DNA from: Ichthyophis bannanicus
Lineage: Eukaryota; Chordata; Amphibia; Gymnophiona; Ichthyophiidae
Length of the DNA: 64,000 nt
Assembly: GCA_033557465.1 (NCBI GenBank)
Contig: CM066039.1
Location: 400,787,440 to 400,851,439, forward strand
Reading direction: 5' to 3'
Part shown: piece after piece, positions 52,746 to 64,000 of the stretch
How the letters are laid out: every line of letters starts with the position of its first letter
How positions within the stretch are numbered: the stretch's first letter is position 1
Translations under genes and position numbers: made by a program
Notes under the pieces: generated by a model
The model's input: only the letters and a program-made list of their open reading frames with translations
What the model was told of the DNA's origin: nothing
The model's database searches: none

Positions 52746-55211
52746 AACACCCTTTCAAAAGGGGTTCGCACTGTTCCTCTTTCCACCCCCTTCAAACTGT
52801 TCTGCACAAAATGTGCTAATTGACAGTAACCAAACCAATTCTCCTTCCCCAGGGCGTATTGCTCCTGCAGGTGTTCAAAAGTAGACAGCTGGCCACTCTC
52901 CAAGAACAACTGCCCCATCCACACCAAGCCCTTATCCTCCCATTTTTTATAGACCTCGGCTCTTCCCCCCCCCTCCCCCCCCAATGGAAGCCACTACACT
53001 GTCTAATTTTCTGAAGTTGGATAGCTACCCTAACCCCCACCAGATGTGCTTTCTCCCGTTTCCACACCTTTAGGGTAAGCTCCGTAAAGGGACTCATCTT
53101 CAGCTCATCCCCTGCCTTATCCCCCCTCCCCTGGCCGGTAAACCACATGCGGTCTGCCAATGCACTTTGCCCACTCAAGGCCTCCTCTGCTCGCACCCAC
53201 CCTCGGGCCTCCTGCCCTATCCTCCAATAGACTAGCGCCTGCAACTGTGCTGCTGTATAATATCGCAGCAAATCCGGGACACCCAGTCCACCCTGTCTTC
53301 TATGCTTAAACATCACCCTTCTATTTAGCCTGGGCGGACGTCTCCTCCAGATGAAAGAGAAAATTCTTTGCTGCAACAGCTTCAGTTGTGCCACTGACAA
53401 CTCAATGGGCAATGCCAAGAACAGATAAAGTATCCTAGGCAGCAGATTCATTTTAACAATGGCAATTCGCCCCACCCAGGAAAAAGGTGGCCTTATCCCA
53501 CCTCACAAGATCATTCAGAATTTCGGCAACTAGAGGATCATAATTTAATCTTCTCAATTGTCGCCAGTCACAGCAAATCCAGACCCCCAAATATTTTAAC
53601 TTCTGCTTAGCCCACCGAAAGGGGTAATCCTGCCTCAACTGAGCCTCCATATGGGGACCCAGCCTAATCTTCAAGATCTCAGTTTTACCCATATTCATTT
53701 TATATCCCGAAACCAGACTATATTCCCGTATTTCTGCCAATAACATTGGTAACGACTCTGCGGCCTACTCACAGTGTAAATAATGTCATCGGCAAAAAGA
53801 GAAATTTTATATTCTCCACTACCCACTTGGATACCCCTAATGAAATCATGCTCTCTAATCCGTTGTGCTAAAGGATCAATGACTAGTGCAAATAACAGAG
53901 GGGACAAAGGACACCCCTGTCGAGTGCCCCGCTCCAGTTCAAACTCTGCTGAATAAGTACCATTCACTTGAATCCTAGCTCTCGGCTGGTCATATAATGC
54001 ACCTATCCAGTTTTGAAACCCTCTCCCAATCCCCATTCTTTGTAACACAGCGAACATAAAGGGCCATTCAACTCTATTAAATGCCTTCTCGGCATCTACC
54101 GCCACCACCAAAGAATCCAGTCCCGCCTTCTGAGCCACCCAAAAAACATTTAATAGCTTCCAGATATTGTCACTGGCTTGCCTGCCGGGGATAAAGCCCG
54201 TTTGGTCATTATTTATCAACTTAGGTAAAAAGTTCTGCAAACGGGTAGCCAAAACCTTTGCGTCCAAATTAATTAGAGAAATAGGTCAGTATGACTCACT
54301 CACCCCTTTATCCTTCCCCGGTTTAGGCACCAAGGCTGTACCTGCCACTGCCATTAAAGACCCTGGTAAGTTCCCCACAGATTTCGGAACTGAAAGTCTT
54401 ATAAAACCGGGCCGTAAGACCGTCCAAACCCAGGGCTTTGCCTTCCTTAAGGCCATTATTGCCACCCGCACCTCCCCTTCCTCAATTGCTCTATCCATCC
54501 ATTGCTGTTCCATCTCCTTCAATTTCGGGAGAGTACGTTTTCCCAAATATTGTCTGATCTCCAACTCCGATCCTCTCAGCTCCGCCTTATGCAGGGCCCT
54601 ATAATACCTACTGAAAATCGCCTGGATATTGATAGTCCCATGTTCCCATTCGCCCCTTTCATTTTTCAGCTTATATATCTGCTGCTGCACATGCCTTCTT
54701 TTAAGTTGCTGAGCTAAATACCGACCTGGTTTATTACCCCCAACATAATATGCATGCTGCAGCCTTTTCATTTGGAAGGCTAGTTCCCCCAATCTTAACG
54801 CCTCCAAATCCTCCCCCACCCTAATCATTTGTTGTAACACCGCCCTACTCCCAGTCCTCTGGTGCTCCCTAAGTAATTGTTGTAACTGAGCTCTCAACCC
54901 TTCCTCCACCACTCCCGCCTGCCTCCTCTTCTTTGCTGCCATTGCTATCAAACGCCCCCGGACTACCACTTTCATACCGTCCCACACTATCTCCCGGGAT
55001 ACTTCCACTCCCCCATTTAATTGAAAATACTCTGTAATGCATTCCCTCAGACTGGCCACCCCCTCCGGATCTGCCAACAGCGATTCATTCAATCTCCAAA
55101 ACCGGAGTCCAGTACGCTCTTTATAAAATACAAGAGCAGGTATTACCGGAGCATGATGCGTCCATGACACAACACCAATATCCGCAGCGCCCACCCTATC
55201 TAACCCATTAG

Positions 55212-56535
55212 TCTATCCACAACATTATTTATTTATTTATTTATGTGCTTTTCTATACCGCCCCTTCCAGAGATCAAGGGCGGTTTACAAGGAACTCAAA
55301 ACAACAATACAGCAGAACAGTGCAATATTGCATTACATTAAACATTAAGTATTACATAAGAACTATGATACATAGAAAACAGTGTGTAAGCTATTAATAA
55401 AAGGAACATAACTATGTTACAAGGAACCAAAAATGGCAAGTTATTTACATGGTTAGCAAGAGTTATTTGCAGTCATAAGTACAATATTGGGAGGATGCTG
55501 ACTTGAGGGGATATTCAAATGGAGTCTGGATTTAGGTGGGGTAAACTTGTGTTTGGTTAGTTGTATGTTCTTGTGTAGTAAATTTGATTTCAGGTTGTAG
55601 GTTGCTATAGTGTTGAGTAAAGAGGTAGGTTTTTAGTTCCTTCCTGAAAGATGTGAGATCCTTAATCTCTCTTAGGTTTAGGGGCAGTTTATTCCATTGG
55701 CTGGGAGCATAAAATGAAAAGGCAGTGTTGGAGGTTATTTGTTTTGATTTTGTCACGGCAATGGGAATTAGTAGCATGTTGAGGTTAGTTTTTCTTCTAG
55801 TTCTGTTTTCTTGTGGGGTTTGGAGTAGAGTTGCCAACTGTGATGGGGCTAGGTCATTAATGAGTTTAAAAGTTGTGACAAGTGTTTTATATTGAATCCT
55901 ACTATAAATGGGTAGCCAGTGAAGAGAGTGTAGGATAGGAGAAATATGATCGAATATTTTAGCTTTAACAATGATTCGAGCAGTGACATTTTGGGCTCTT
56001 TGAAGGATGTAAATTCTTTTTGGATGTTCCTTGGAGGATGCCATTGCAGAAGTCTAAGTGTGGCATAATGAGAGCCTGGACAACTGTTCTGAAATCGTTG
56101 ATGTCAATGAGGGGTCGGAGTTGCTGTATGGTTCTCAGTTTGAAAAATATAGTTTTGGCAGTCTGCTTTATGTGGTTAGTCATGCTTAGGGTTTTGTCTA
56201 GTGTCACTCCAAGGTATTTAATTTCAGATTTGACTGGTAGAGTAATGTTCAGAATGTTGATGGAAGTTGGGGGGGTGAAGGTGGTATTTCTTGTTACGAA
56301 GAGTGCTTCAGTCTTTTTGTAATTAATATCCATATGGATAGAGTGGAGCCATTTTTCAGCTTCAGAGAGGCAGGAGGCGATATTGAGGAAATTAAGGTTA
56401 GTTATGTCTAAAGGAGCGAACAGCATGATGTCGTCCGCATAGATAAAATATCTTAGATTGTGACGTTGGAAGATTGCACAAATAGGTTGTATATAGAGGT
56501 TAATTCTACTATACATATCAATTCTACTATACATA
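55212..56535 (-). mobile_element. L2 LINE insertion (L2-c)
   Basis: Minus-strand L2, 5'-truncated in RT, with a 3' ATTTATTT tract at 55225-55243 followed by TATACCGCCCCTTCCAGAG. At its 5' edge the 18-bp block ATGTATAGTAGAATTGAT of the host L1 is repeated three times (56500-56555, plus-strand complement), an unusual target-site change. Confidence 0.85.
55532..56480 (-). pseudogene. L2-c reverse transcriptase C-terminal part
   Basis: Catalytic FIYADDIMLFAP (about 56445) is intact. Then WLHSIHMDINYKKTEALF, YLGVTLDKTLSM (about 56190), a frameshift near 56020, LHSLHWLPIYSRIQYK (about 55920) and AFSFYAPSQWNKLPLNLREI to the end at 55532. Upstream RT is missing. Confidence 0.87.
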
Positions 56536-57834
56536 TCAATTCTACTATACATTTGGTGAGGATGTGAGAAAAAGGTGTAAGCTCTTTCTCCAACATGACT
56601 ATACTGCCAAACATCTACCAATCCCAATGCGGACATCAATTTAGCCAACTTCCTTCTTCCCAGTTTATCCCAACTCCTTCCTCCCCCTGAGGAGTCCAGG
56701 CGTGGATCCACAACTACATTAAAATCCCCACCTACGACCAGGCTCCCCTGTTTGTGCTTCTCTATAATTGGAAGAATACGGTCGAAAAAGGGCCTTGAGC
56801 TATGTTAGGCGCATACACACAGCAAATGGTAGCCTCTCCCTTCCAAGAGCCCACACCAAAGAACATACTGCCCTTCCCGATCTCTAATAACTTCCTTAGT
56901 GTCCACCAGGAGGTCCTTGGAAAACAGTATCCCCACACCCCCTTTTTTATAGGAACTGCAATTGGCAGCAAAAAAGCCTTTATCGTATTTACCCTGATAA
57001 AGTCCTTCCTCCCCCCGAGAGCTCTTTAAATGGGTCTCCTGCAGCAAGAGTACGTTTGCCTGGACTCGGACTCCTTCTTCTCTTACCACTGCCCGTCTCT
57101 TTTGCCAGGAGTTGAGACCAATCCAAGAAATAGAGAATGTGTATGCTAAACTATAATTTTTGTCTGAACTATTGCCTTGAGGATGACAAACACCCTCTCG
57201 AAGCAATAATGTTCCTTTTGATCTTTTTTTTTTTAAATGGGGACGCAACCCCTAAACCACCCTAAAAGATATTTAAATCATACAGGGTCAATATCGATTT
57301 AGTGATTAGGTACTTAATCATAACAAAATAGCTATAACGGTGACACAAGCCAATGTATATGAGCAGGGGGCTGTTTAGCTTGGCTTTTCTGTTATATTAA
57401 CAGGCGTCTGAAGATTAAGGTATGAAACCCATAAGTGGCGATGATCAATGCCCCAACAGAGGTTTAAAACCGCAAAAAAAACTTCAGTCTGAAATATAGA
57501 TGAATAGGAAGGCTACTTAACTTTCTTGTTCCGTCATCGGGCATCAAAAATTTGTTACTGAATCCCATCAGGCGGTGGTAGTGGATACCCCTGTGAAGGC
57601 TATAAACCGCAAGAATGGCTTCATCAATCCGCAATGTGTTCAAAAAGTTCTTTGAAAACTTAACCCAACGTTGCATTTTGGGCTTCTGATTCTCACAGCC
57701 CTTCTTCAAAAATCCATTGCAATTGTGAAGAAAACAAACTCACCCAAGTAAATTTATTGGGCTACAGAAAATGACATCACTAATCGATAGACCAATCATG
57801 ATCATGAATCCTTCACACGGAGGCTACCCCAAGA

Positions 57835-59311
57835 TTAGAGAATACGCCACCAGTCTAAGGAGGAATTTAAACCATCCGGTGCCACAGAGTTCAGACGATA
57901 AATCCAGAATTGTTCCCGATATGAAAGACGTGCTCCCCGATCTCCACCCCGAAGCTTAGCTGGAACATGATCCAGGACTCTCCAACGTAGATCCTGGAAA
58001 GTATGGTGGAAGTCCTGGCAATGCTGAACTACAGGTGCCGTAAAGACCTTCGTAGTAATCCTGGATCGGTGTTCTTGCAAACATTGCTTCATGCTACGAA
58101 TAGTTTTTCCAACGTAGAATTTATTGCAGGGACAAATCAAGACATAAACCACAAATGTCGTCTGGCAAGTCGTATAAAAATTACTATATAATTTTTGATG
58201 TGTTAATGGGTTCTCCCAACATCGTAGTACAAAACTCGCAATGTTGGCATTGGAAATGTCCCATTATCGATGGGGGAGGGGGTTCATTGATGGTATGAAC
58301 CACCCAATCCGCGATATTCCATCTCCTTTTGAAGGCCACCATCAAGGGTTTATCAAATTTAGAATGCAAGGATAAAATGTTCCCAATGTTTCCTCAAAAC
58401 GGACACTACTTCTGTAGCATGGGGCATAAATGGCAACACCCCTACAAATTGGTCCGAGTCATCCAGATTTTCTTTTCCTTCAATCACTGTGGGCGACTTC
58501 CACCACTCGGTATGTATATGGCTTGCCCTAGAGTATGCTCTTTTAACCAAATATGATGGATAACCCCGCTCTCGAAGGCGTGCTTTCAAATCATGCACCT
58601 GTCGGCGATATTCATGGATAGTAGAGCAAATTGGACGTAATTGAATAAACTGACCCACTGGTAATCCTCGTCTCAACGACATCGAATGGTAACTTCTAAA
58701 GTGTAACAGCATATTACGCTGAACTGATTTTCTATGCAGTGTCGTGTTAAAGGAATTGCCACTTTTGGTCAATTTAAGATCCAGGAACTCAACAGAATCA
58801 AGGTCATACTTAGGAGTGAATTTTAAATCATCAGACAGAGTGTTAATCCAGACAAAAATATTGCTGCAGTCGTTCTGAGTCAGTCCAGATAAACACATCA
58901 TCTAAGTATCTCGTCCACATCCGTATATGTGCAAACCACCCAGATGGATAAATGTGTTGTGTCTCAAACTCGTGCATATAGAAAGTTGCAATTGATGGAG
59001 CCACAGTGGCCCCCATTGCAATCCCATAAATTTGTTGATAGAAGACCTCCCCAAATCTAAAAATACTGTTTTTCAACACCAGAGAACAATTCCATAACAA
59101 AATGTTTAGGTAAACGATCCGGTAAAATCAGAGGTACAGAAGCTGCCATTTGTAGAGCTGCATCTTGATTTATGTTGGTATATAGTGCCTGTACATCCAT
59201 CGTGACCAGGTACCAAGCAGGTAAATCCACATCATGTTGCTGATGTAATAGCGACAGGAATTGAAACGAGTCCCGTATATAGGATGTAATAGCAATAAGG
59301 GGCGAAAACAT
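57835..59311 (-). pseudogene. PLE-2 reverse transcriptase and GIY-YIG endonuclease
   Basis: RT begins abruptly at the inverted arm with LVTMDVQALYTNIN (about 59190), then IYGIAMGATVAPSIATFYMH (about 59010), catalytic RYLDDVFIW (about 58900), SVEFLDLKL (about 58795) and LKARLRERGYPSYLV (about 58565). The GIY-YIG nuclease is VYVLICPCNKFYVGKT (about 58140) with the CPC insert, QCLQEHRSRI, HCQDFHHTF and GGDRGARLSYREQFWIYRLN (about 57900). Breaks lie near 59090, 58880, 58350 and 58180. The N-terminal RT part is missing because the inverted arm replaces it. Confidence 0.88.
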
Positions 59312-60921
59312 TGCGAGTTTTGTACTACGACGTTGGAAGGTCAGTTTTGGGAGAACCCATTAACACATCAAAAATTATATAGTAATTTTTATACGACTTG
59401 CCAGACCACATTTGTGGTTTGTCTTGATTTGTCCCTGCAATAAATTCTACATTGGAAAAACTATTCGTAGCATGAAGCAATGTTTGCAAGAACACTGATC
59501 CAGGATTACTATGAAGGTCTTTACAGCACCTGTAGTTCAGCATTGCCAGGACTTCCACCATACTTTCCAGGATCTATGTTGGAGAGTCCTGGATCATGTT
59601 CCAGCTAAGCTTCGGGGTGGAGATCGGGGAGCACGTCTTTCATATCGGGAACAATTCTGGATTTATCGTCTGAACTGTGGCACTGGAGGGTTTAAATTCC
59701 TCCTTAGACTGGTGGAGTATTCTCTAATCTTGGGGTAGCCTCCGTGTGAAGGATTCATGATCGTGATTGGTCTATCGATTAGTGATGTCATTTTCTGTAG
59801 CCCAATAAATTTACTTGGATGAGTTTGTTTTCTTCACAATTGCAATGGATTTTTGAAGAAGGGCTGTGAGAATCGGAAGCCCGAAACGCAACGTTGGGTT
59901 AAGTTTTCAAAGAACTTTTTGAACACATTGCGGATTGATGAAGCCATTCTTGCGGTTTATAGCCTTCGCAGGGGTATCAACTACCACTGCCTGATGGGAT
60001 TCAGTAACAAATTTTTGATGCCCGATGACGGAACAAGAAAGTTAAGTAGCCTTCCTATTCATCTATATTTCGGACTGATGAAGTTTTTTTTGCGATTTTA
60101 AACCTCTGTTGGGGCACTGATCATCGCCGCTTATGGGTTTCATACCTTAATCTTCAGACGCCCGTTAATATAACAGGAAAGCCAAGCTAAACAGCCCCCT
60201 GCTCATATACATTGGCTTGTGTCACCGTTATAGCTAATTTATGTTTGTTTATGTTTATTTGAATTTGATATACCGCTCAGACCAAAAGATATTAGAGCAA
60301 TTTACAATACTACATCATTTAAGGAAATAAGAGAACGCCATTATAAGATAGGACAGAAACAGTCAAACAGATAAGAGAAGGAGAAGGACACGGAACAGCA
60401 AGTTACCCTGATATATAAGCAGGACATCAATATAGACTCCAGAAACAGACGCCACGGACCAACGCCTAAGGGCCATGCCAAAGGGCCCTCTGGCGAGGCC
60501 CTCAGGCACGGGCGTGCCCCGGCAACGGCAGATCTTAAGCCGTTGGGCCTGGCTGCTGATTGGTGGGCTCGGGGAGGAAGGGGGGAGCTCCTCCTCTCAC
60601 CCCCGTCAGAAGCGCTGCTCATCGGAGGCCCCGGCAATGGCGGATCTTAAGCCGTTGGGCCTGGCTGCTGATTGGTGGGCTCGGGGAGGAAAGGAGAGCT
60701 CCTGCTCTCACCTCTGTCAGAAGCGCTACGTACCTAATCACTAAATCGATATTGACCCTGTATGATTTAAATATCTTTTAGGGTGGTTTAGGGTTGCGTC
60801 CCCATTTTTTAAAAAAAGATCAAAAGGAACATTATTGCTTCGAGAGGGTGTTTGTCATCCTCAAGGCAATAGTTCCGACAAAAATTATAGTTTAGCATAC
60901 ACATTCTCTATTTTTTGGATT
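59309..60921 (+). repeat. Right arm of PLE-2 inverted repeat
   Basis: Plus-strand copy of the GIY-YIG end: HCQDFHHTFQDLCWRVLDHV (about 59535-59595), GGDRGARLSYREQFWIY, then the 3' region, matching 58243-57121 in inverse order. The coding-like frames here are the duplicate, not a separate gene. Confidence 0.88.
60240..60727 (-). mobile_element. SINE-like insert with 109-bp internal duplication
   Basis: AT-rich end with TGATATACCGCTC (L2-like tail complement) at 60268, and a GC-rich body in which GATCTTAAGCCGTTGGGCCT through GGTGGGCTCGGGGAGGAA occurs twice (about 60532 and 60641). It interrupts the right arm of PLE-2; the left arm has no equivalent. Confidence 0.7.
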
Positions 60922-61434
60922 GCATATTTATGGGATTTGTGATTTGTTTGGGTTTATTTTAATTGGAGGAGTTGAGACCATGCACATTAAGCGTGAGGAT
61001 CTTTAATTCACGTTCCATTCTCAGGTATCACTTTTACTATCAGTGTGCACCGTTCCATAGTGAGCCCTCCCCCCTCCCCTACCCCCCACACCCCTACACT
61101 TAACCGATTATGATTGCCCTCCTCCCCCCTCCCTGTTCCCCAACCCCTTTCCCCCCTGCCCTTCAACACCCACCCCTATAGCCCTCTACCGTGCTCGCTC
61201 CTCCCACATCCACCCCAATCTGGACCCCCCAGAACCCAATGTCGCTGCACCCCCACTCACCTACCTTCCCCCTCTCCGCTAGCCAACTTTACCAGAACTC
61301 CCAACCCCACAGCCTGAAACATACTCAATCCCATAGACATTGTCTTCCCCATACACAGTCATCCCCACCTCCCCACTCTTGACATATCCACATCACCCCT
61401 CCCCACAACATATTTAAACATAAAAATTCATCCC

Positions 61435-62448
61435 TCAACTTCGGAAGGGTGTATTCATTCCCCCACGGGCAGACTTCCTCTCCCGTCTGTCTACCCGATG
61501 CCACCGCCTGTCAGGAACTCGCTGCTGTGTGCCGCTCGTCTGCGCCATCTCTGGAATCTGCTGGATGCCTGCCTCCTTCATAGCTTCCTTCAGTGCCAGC
61601 AAGGTCTCCGCACGCCGAGTCGTCCCATTAACGGTGAAGGCAAGCCCCACCGGGAATAGCCACTTATATCGTATATTGTCCTCTCGTAGCTGAGTAGTAA
61701 ACTCCCGCCAGGACTTCTGGCGCTGCAGCGTAGCTGCGGCCAGATTAGCATATATAGCAACGTCCGTTCCTTGCCATTTAAACTTTCCCATGGAACGCAT
61801 CTTGTTGGCTATTTTGTCCTTAATCTGGTAATCATGGAAGCAAATGATAACGTCTCTAGGCTGCTCCCGTCGCGCTGCTCCAAGCGATCTATGTGCTCAA
61901 TCCAGCACCACCTCCACCACTTCTTCCCCTGCCTCTTGCAGGGTCGCCTCACAGATAGCTTTCGCTGTTTTCATTCAATCTTGGTACGCGTCTACCTCAG
62001 GGACACCCTTTATGCGCAGATTCTGTCATCTGGCTCTGTTCTCCAAGTCTTCCAGCTTCAATGCCATACTCTCCTTGTCATCTTCCAAACTCTTCATCCC
62101 TTTTTCTAACAATTCAGTGCGCGCCTCCAATGTCTCAAGACATCCTTCAACTTCCGCCACCTGACATCCTACTTCGGTTATATCAGCTCTCAGCTGTGAG
62201 AACATCCCCTCTACTTCTCCTTTGAACCCAGCAATGTCCGTTTTAATTTCATTGAACCACAAGTTTTCTTCCTTTGTAATAGCCACAATAGCACTCGCTG
62301 CGAGGGGGTCCTTCTTGCCAGAATCAGACACTACCACACTCCCAGTCGGGCCCTCTGTCATCTGCTTATCCCTCTCCTGAGGCTCTGTTTGCGCACTGCC
62401 ATAAGCAAATTCCTTTAGATCAGCTGTTTTCTTTCTGGTGGACGCCAT
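61435..62448 (-). pseudogene. L1/Tx1 ORF1 protein, few stops
   Basis: ATG at 62448 (MASTRKKTADLKEF). Coiled coil at residues about 70-135 (EVEGCLETLEARTELLEKGM). The conserved NRAR / NLRIKGVPE of the RRM is interrupted by one stop (about 62024), with two further stops before MRSMGKFKWQGTDVAIYANL (about 61800) and the C-terminal domain (LREDNIRYKWLFP), ending at 61435. All parts are in one frame, so only nonsense changes break it. ORF1p is a trimeric RNA-binding chaperone of the LINE RNP. Confidence 0.85.
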
Positions 62449-63654
62449 AGCTTACGCACAGCTGCCTCCCACCACCACAGATAGTGTCCTGGGATGTTTT
62501 CAGCATCTATTGCAAAGCTGGGACACCACGACCCTATTCAACCACCAGATGGAGCTATTCATTCATTGCTGCAGAGCCATGTGCTCAGTTGAAGAAGAAA
62601 AGATAGCAGAATTATAAATTGGAACCCACAGTTAAGAACTCAGGGCAGCACACTTATTCCTCTGCAGTTCATGCCCAATTCCTTCCTCCTGGTATTGTCC
62701 AAAGCAACAGCCCCCATAGCTTAATGTACAGGGAGAAAGTATACAGCCACTTAAGTCAGCTCTCCCTCCAGTACTCACTGCAGCAATCCCCTGCAAAGGA
62801 CTCCAGCAGAAGGCTCAGCAACCCCCGTTCCTCGGCAGGGCACTTCAGATACAGCTCTCTCACACAGCAGCTACATCGGGGAACCAATTAATTTCACCAA
62901 GTGGGGAGCCCAGGGAAGCAGGCAAAACATTGAGGCTAGCGATCAGGGCCTGTGCAGAGCAACATCAATCAGCCTTTCCTTCCACCGGAGCTTCACAGAC
63001 CAGGCCTCTCTTGTCGGCAGGTCGAGGGGGCATAATTTAAGCGGCGGCGATCACATACCGGCCTTCACTCCCTTTTCCGCCTCACCCTGTCTTCCGCTGC
63101 ACTCAGCCACTCAACCTATCCCCCAAATCACGGATTCATGTCCTCCCCTCCAGTAATTGTGGGATGCCTGGCATGGAGCCTCGGGGAGATGCTGCCATGT
63201 CAGTTCGGGCTCGCTAGCGCCCCCACTAAGCGTGTAATATTGTTGATATGCTGGAGATTGCAGTGGTATCTTTAATTTTTTTTTTTCTCTGATCTTCTTT
63301 GGTCTTTCCCCCTTCCTTGTCTGTCTTACGCTGAGCTGGGGGGGGGGGGGTGGAGAGGACAGGGGCAAGGAGGAGGTTGTTGCTTTCCCCTTAGGGGATT
63401 TTAGTTTAGAAGTTAAAGGTTACGTTTAGAGTTGTAATAAATACTTTAGCTGCTTATTTGTTGCTCTGTTGAGTCTGCTTTGCCAATAGTTCACTGGGGG
63501 CTGATGGGAGAGACCAGCAGGATATATTCGGTGATGTCACGAATTTGACATGTCCAGTCTCCATGCTGCAGGAGGAGGTGCACTACCCAGAGGTGGAGGA
63601 CTGAACTGGAGTTCCTCAAGGAACAACAATTACCAGGTAAGTGTAATTTCTATT
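62449..63654 (-). other. L1/Tx1 5' UTR and unassigned flank
   Basis: GC-rich sequence upstream of ORF1, probably the LINE 5' UTR to somewhere near 63230-63300. Beyond that there is a T run, a G run (63340-63350) and no gene. Confidence 0.45.
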
Positions 63655-63949
63655 TGCTCACCTGTAACAGGTGTTCTCCAGGGGCAGCAGGAATCAGTCC
63701 TCATAACCCACCCACCTTCCCTTGGAGTTGCTCACTGTTCTTGGTATTTTTGTCATCTGACTGATCAAGATGACACCCTTGGACAGGATGGGGACCACGC
63801 ATGCATGGTGGTATTCCCAAAGGATTTCTTTGAAAGCTGGGGAAATGCTCTGCATGGGCTCTGTCGGTGCTGTCATCACCCATATGTGAGGATTGATTCC
63901 TGCTGTCCCTGGAGAACACCTGTTCCAGGTGAGTAACTATACTTTTTCT
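63655..63949 (+). repeat. Isolated DIRS ICR/right ITR
   Basis: Starts TTGCTCACCTGTAACAGGTG and TTCTCCAGGGGCAGCAGGAA, ends CACCTGTTCCAGGTGAGTAA. It matches the ICR right half plus right ITR of copies A and F. No recombinase or other DIRS gene lies upstream, so it is a solo or truncated right end. The last 50 bases of the window are unassigned. Confidence 0.82.
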
Positions 63950-64000
63950 TTGGAGACTGAGGATGAGTCCAGGGCAGAAGAATTGGAGATCCTTCAGTAT

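Larger units (their letters stand above)
57121..60966 (-). mobile_element. Penelope-like element with giant inverted repeat (PLE-2)
   Basis: Inserted in L1 ORF2 with a 14-bp duplication AGGAGTTGAGACCA (57107-57120 and 60967-60980). The endonuclease and 3' region (57121-58243) occurs again in inverted order at 59309-60921, so 1.1 kb arms flank a 1.07 kb centre that holds the RT. The right arm is interrupted by a SINE-like insert (60240-60727) and carries an extra 45 bp (60922-60966) beyond the repeat. Confidence 0.9.
52721..61018 (-). pseudogene. L1/Tx1 ORF2 (APE endonuclease plus RT), interrupted
   Basis: ATG at 61018: MERELKILTLNVHGLNS, then the Penelope insertion, then WQKRRAVVREEGVRVQANVL LLQETHL (57110-57010) of the APE endonuclease, and DPRLDSSGG with SHVGERAYTFF before the L2. 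The linker (55194-54286) is one long frame. An in-frame stop from CGA (about 54285) precedes RT: GFIPGRQASDN, VVAVDAEKAFNRVEW (about 54100), GTRQGCPLSPLLFALVIDP and catalytic LFADDIIY (about 53790). Then come frameshifts near 53745 and 53470, KLKYLGVWICCDW, and a C-terminal WMGQLFLESGQLSTFEHL and YCQLAHFV. Inactive, but few substitutions in the motifs. Confidence 0.88.
52640..63300 (-). mobile_element. L1/Tx1-type LINE, split by L2 and Penelope insertions
   Basis: Minus-strand LINE with 5' UTR (to about 63300, edge uncertain), ORF1 (62448-61435), an inter-ORF spacer that is purine-rich on the coding strand (61434-61019), and ORF2 (from 61018). PLE-2 (57121-60966) interrupts codon 17 of ORF2 and an L2 (about 55212-56530) interrupts the endonuclease-RT linker. 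Its 3' end meets CR1-d near 52630. Without insertions it is about 5.5 kb. Confidence 0.85.

Noticed and set aside
59511..60101. A separate plus-strand GIY-YIG gene
   Set aside because: It is the inverted duplicate arm of PLE-2 and lacks an RT of its own.

Overview
This window looks like intergenic vertebrate DNA built almost entirely from transposable elements nested inside one another. The mix is DIRS-type tyrosine-recombinase retrotransposons, CR1, L2 and L1/Tx1 LINEs, Penelope-like elements with GIY-YIG endonucleases, tRNA-headed SINEs with L2-like tails, hAT MITEs and one CAC-ended DDE transposon. That mix, with abundant recent-looking DIRS, suggests a large amphibian genome, possibly a caecilian. 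The organism is an inference. The only host-gene material I recognise is a decayed KCTD12 copy, and there is one unrecognised exon-like stretch.

Layout. 1-5283: DIRS copy A, split by a CR1 (2101-3639). 5419-5706: SINE. 5717-18665: old DIRS copy C, split by the near-complete DIRS copy B (6281-11899), by a probable hAT-like unit (11928-15717) that carries the KCTD12 pseudogene and a nested hAT MITE, and by an L2-like repeat. 18749-28917: DIRS copy D, split by DIRS copy E (21555-28068). Copy E has gag but no pol or recombinase and holds a Penelope fragment. 29742-35381: complete but mutated DIRS copy F on the minus strand. 35747-40011: DDE transposon with CACAGG termini, split by an L2. 40320-41550: LINE fragments. 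42900-47300: near full-length CR1 with an intact ORF1. 47680-48850: short element with DIRS-like inverted ends. 49176-49570: hAT MITE. 50012-51495: divergent DIRS gag. 51508-52622: CR1. 52640 to about 63300: L1/Tx1 LINE on the minus strand, split by an L2 and by a Penelope element with a kilobase-scale inverted repeat. 63655-63949: isolated DIRS right end.

The DIRS copies show the canonical order: left ITR, gag (CxxC finger), RT-RNase H with a trailing methyltransferase-like region, tyrosine recombinase, internal complementary region (ICR), right ITR. In copies B, D, E and F the start of the ICR carries the same variants as that copy's own left ITR. This let me pair left and right ends through the nesting. 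Nothing here works as an operon. Coding capacity survives only in the recombinase frame of copy B, ORF1 of the 43 kb CR1 and pieces of LINE RT.

The items most worth following up are the DDE transposon at 35.7-40.0 kb, the promoter-containing KCTD12 copy inside a transposon-like unit, the gag-only DIRS copy E, and the palindromic splice-donor-like motif kept at every DIRS right end.
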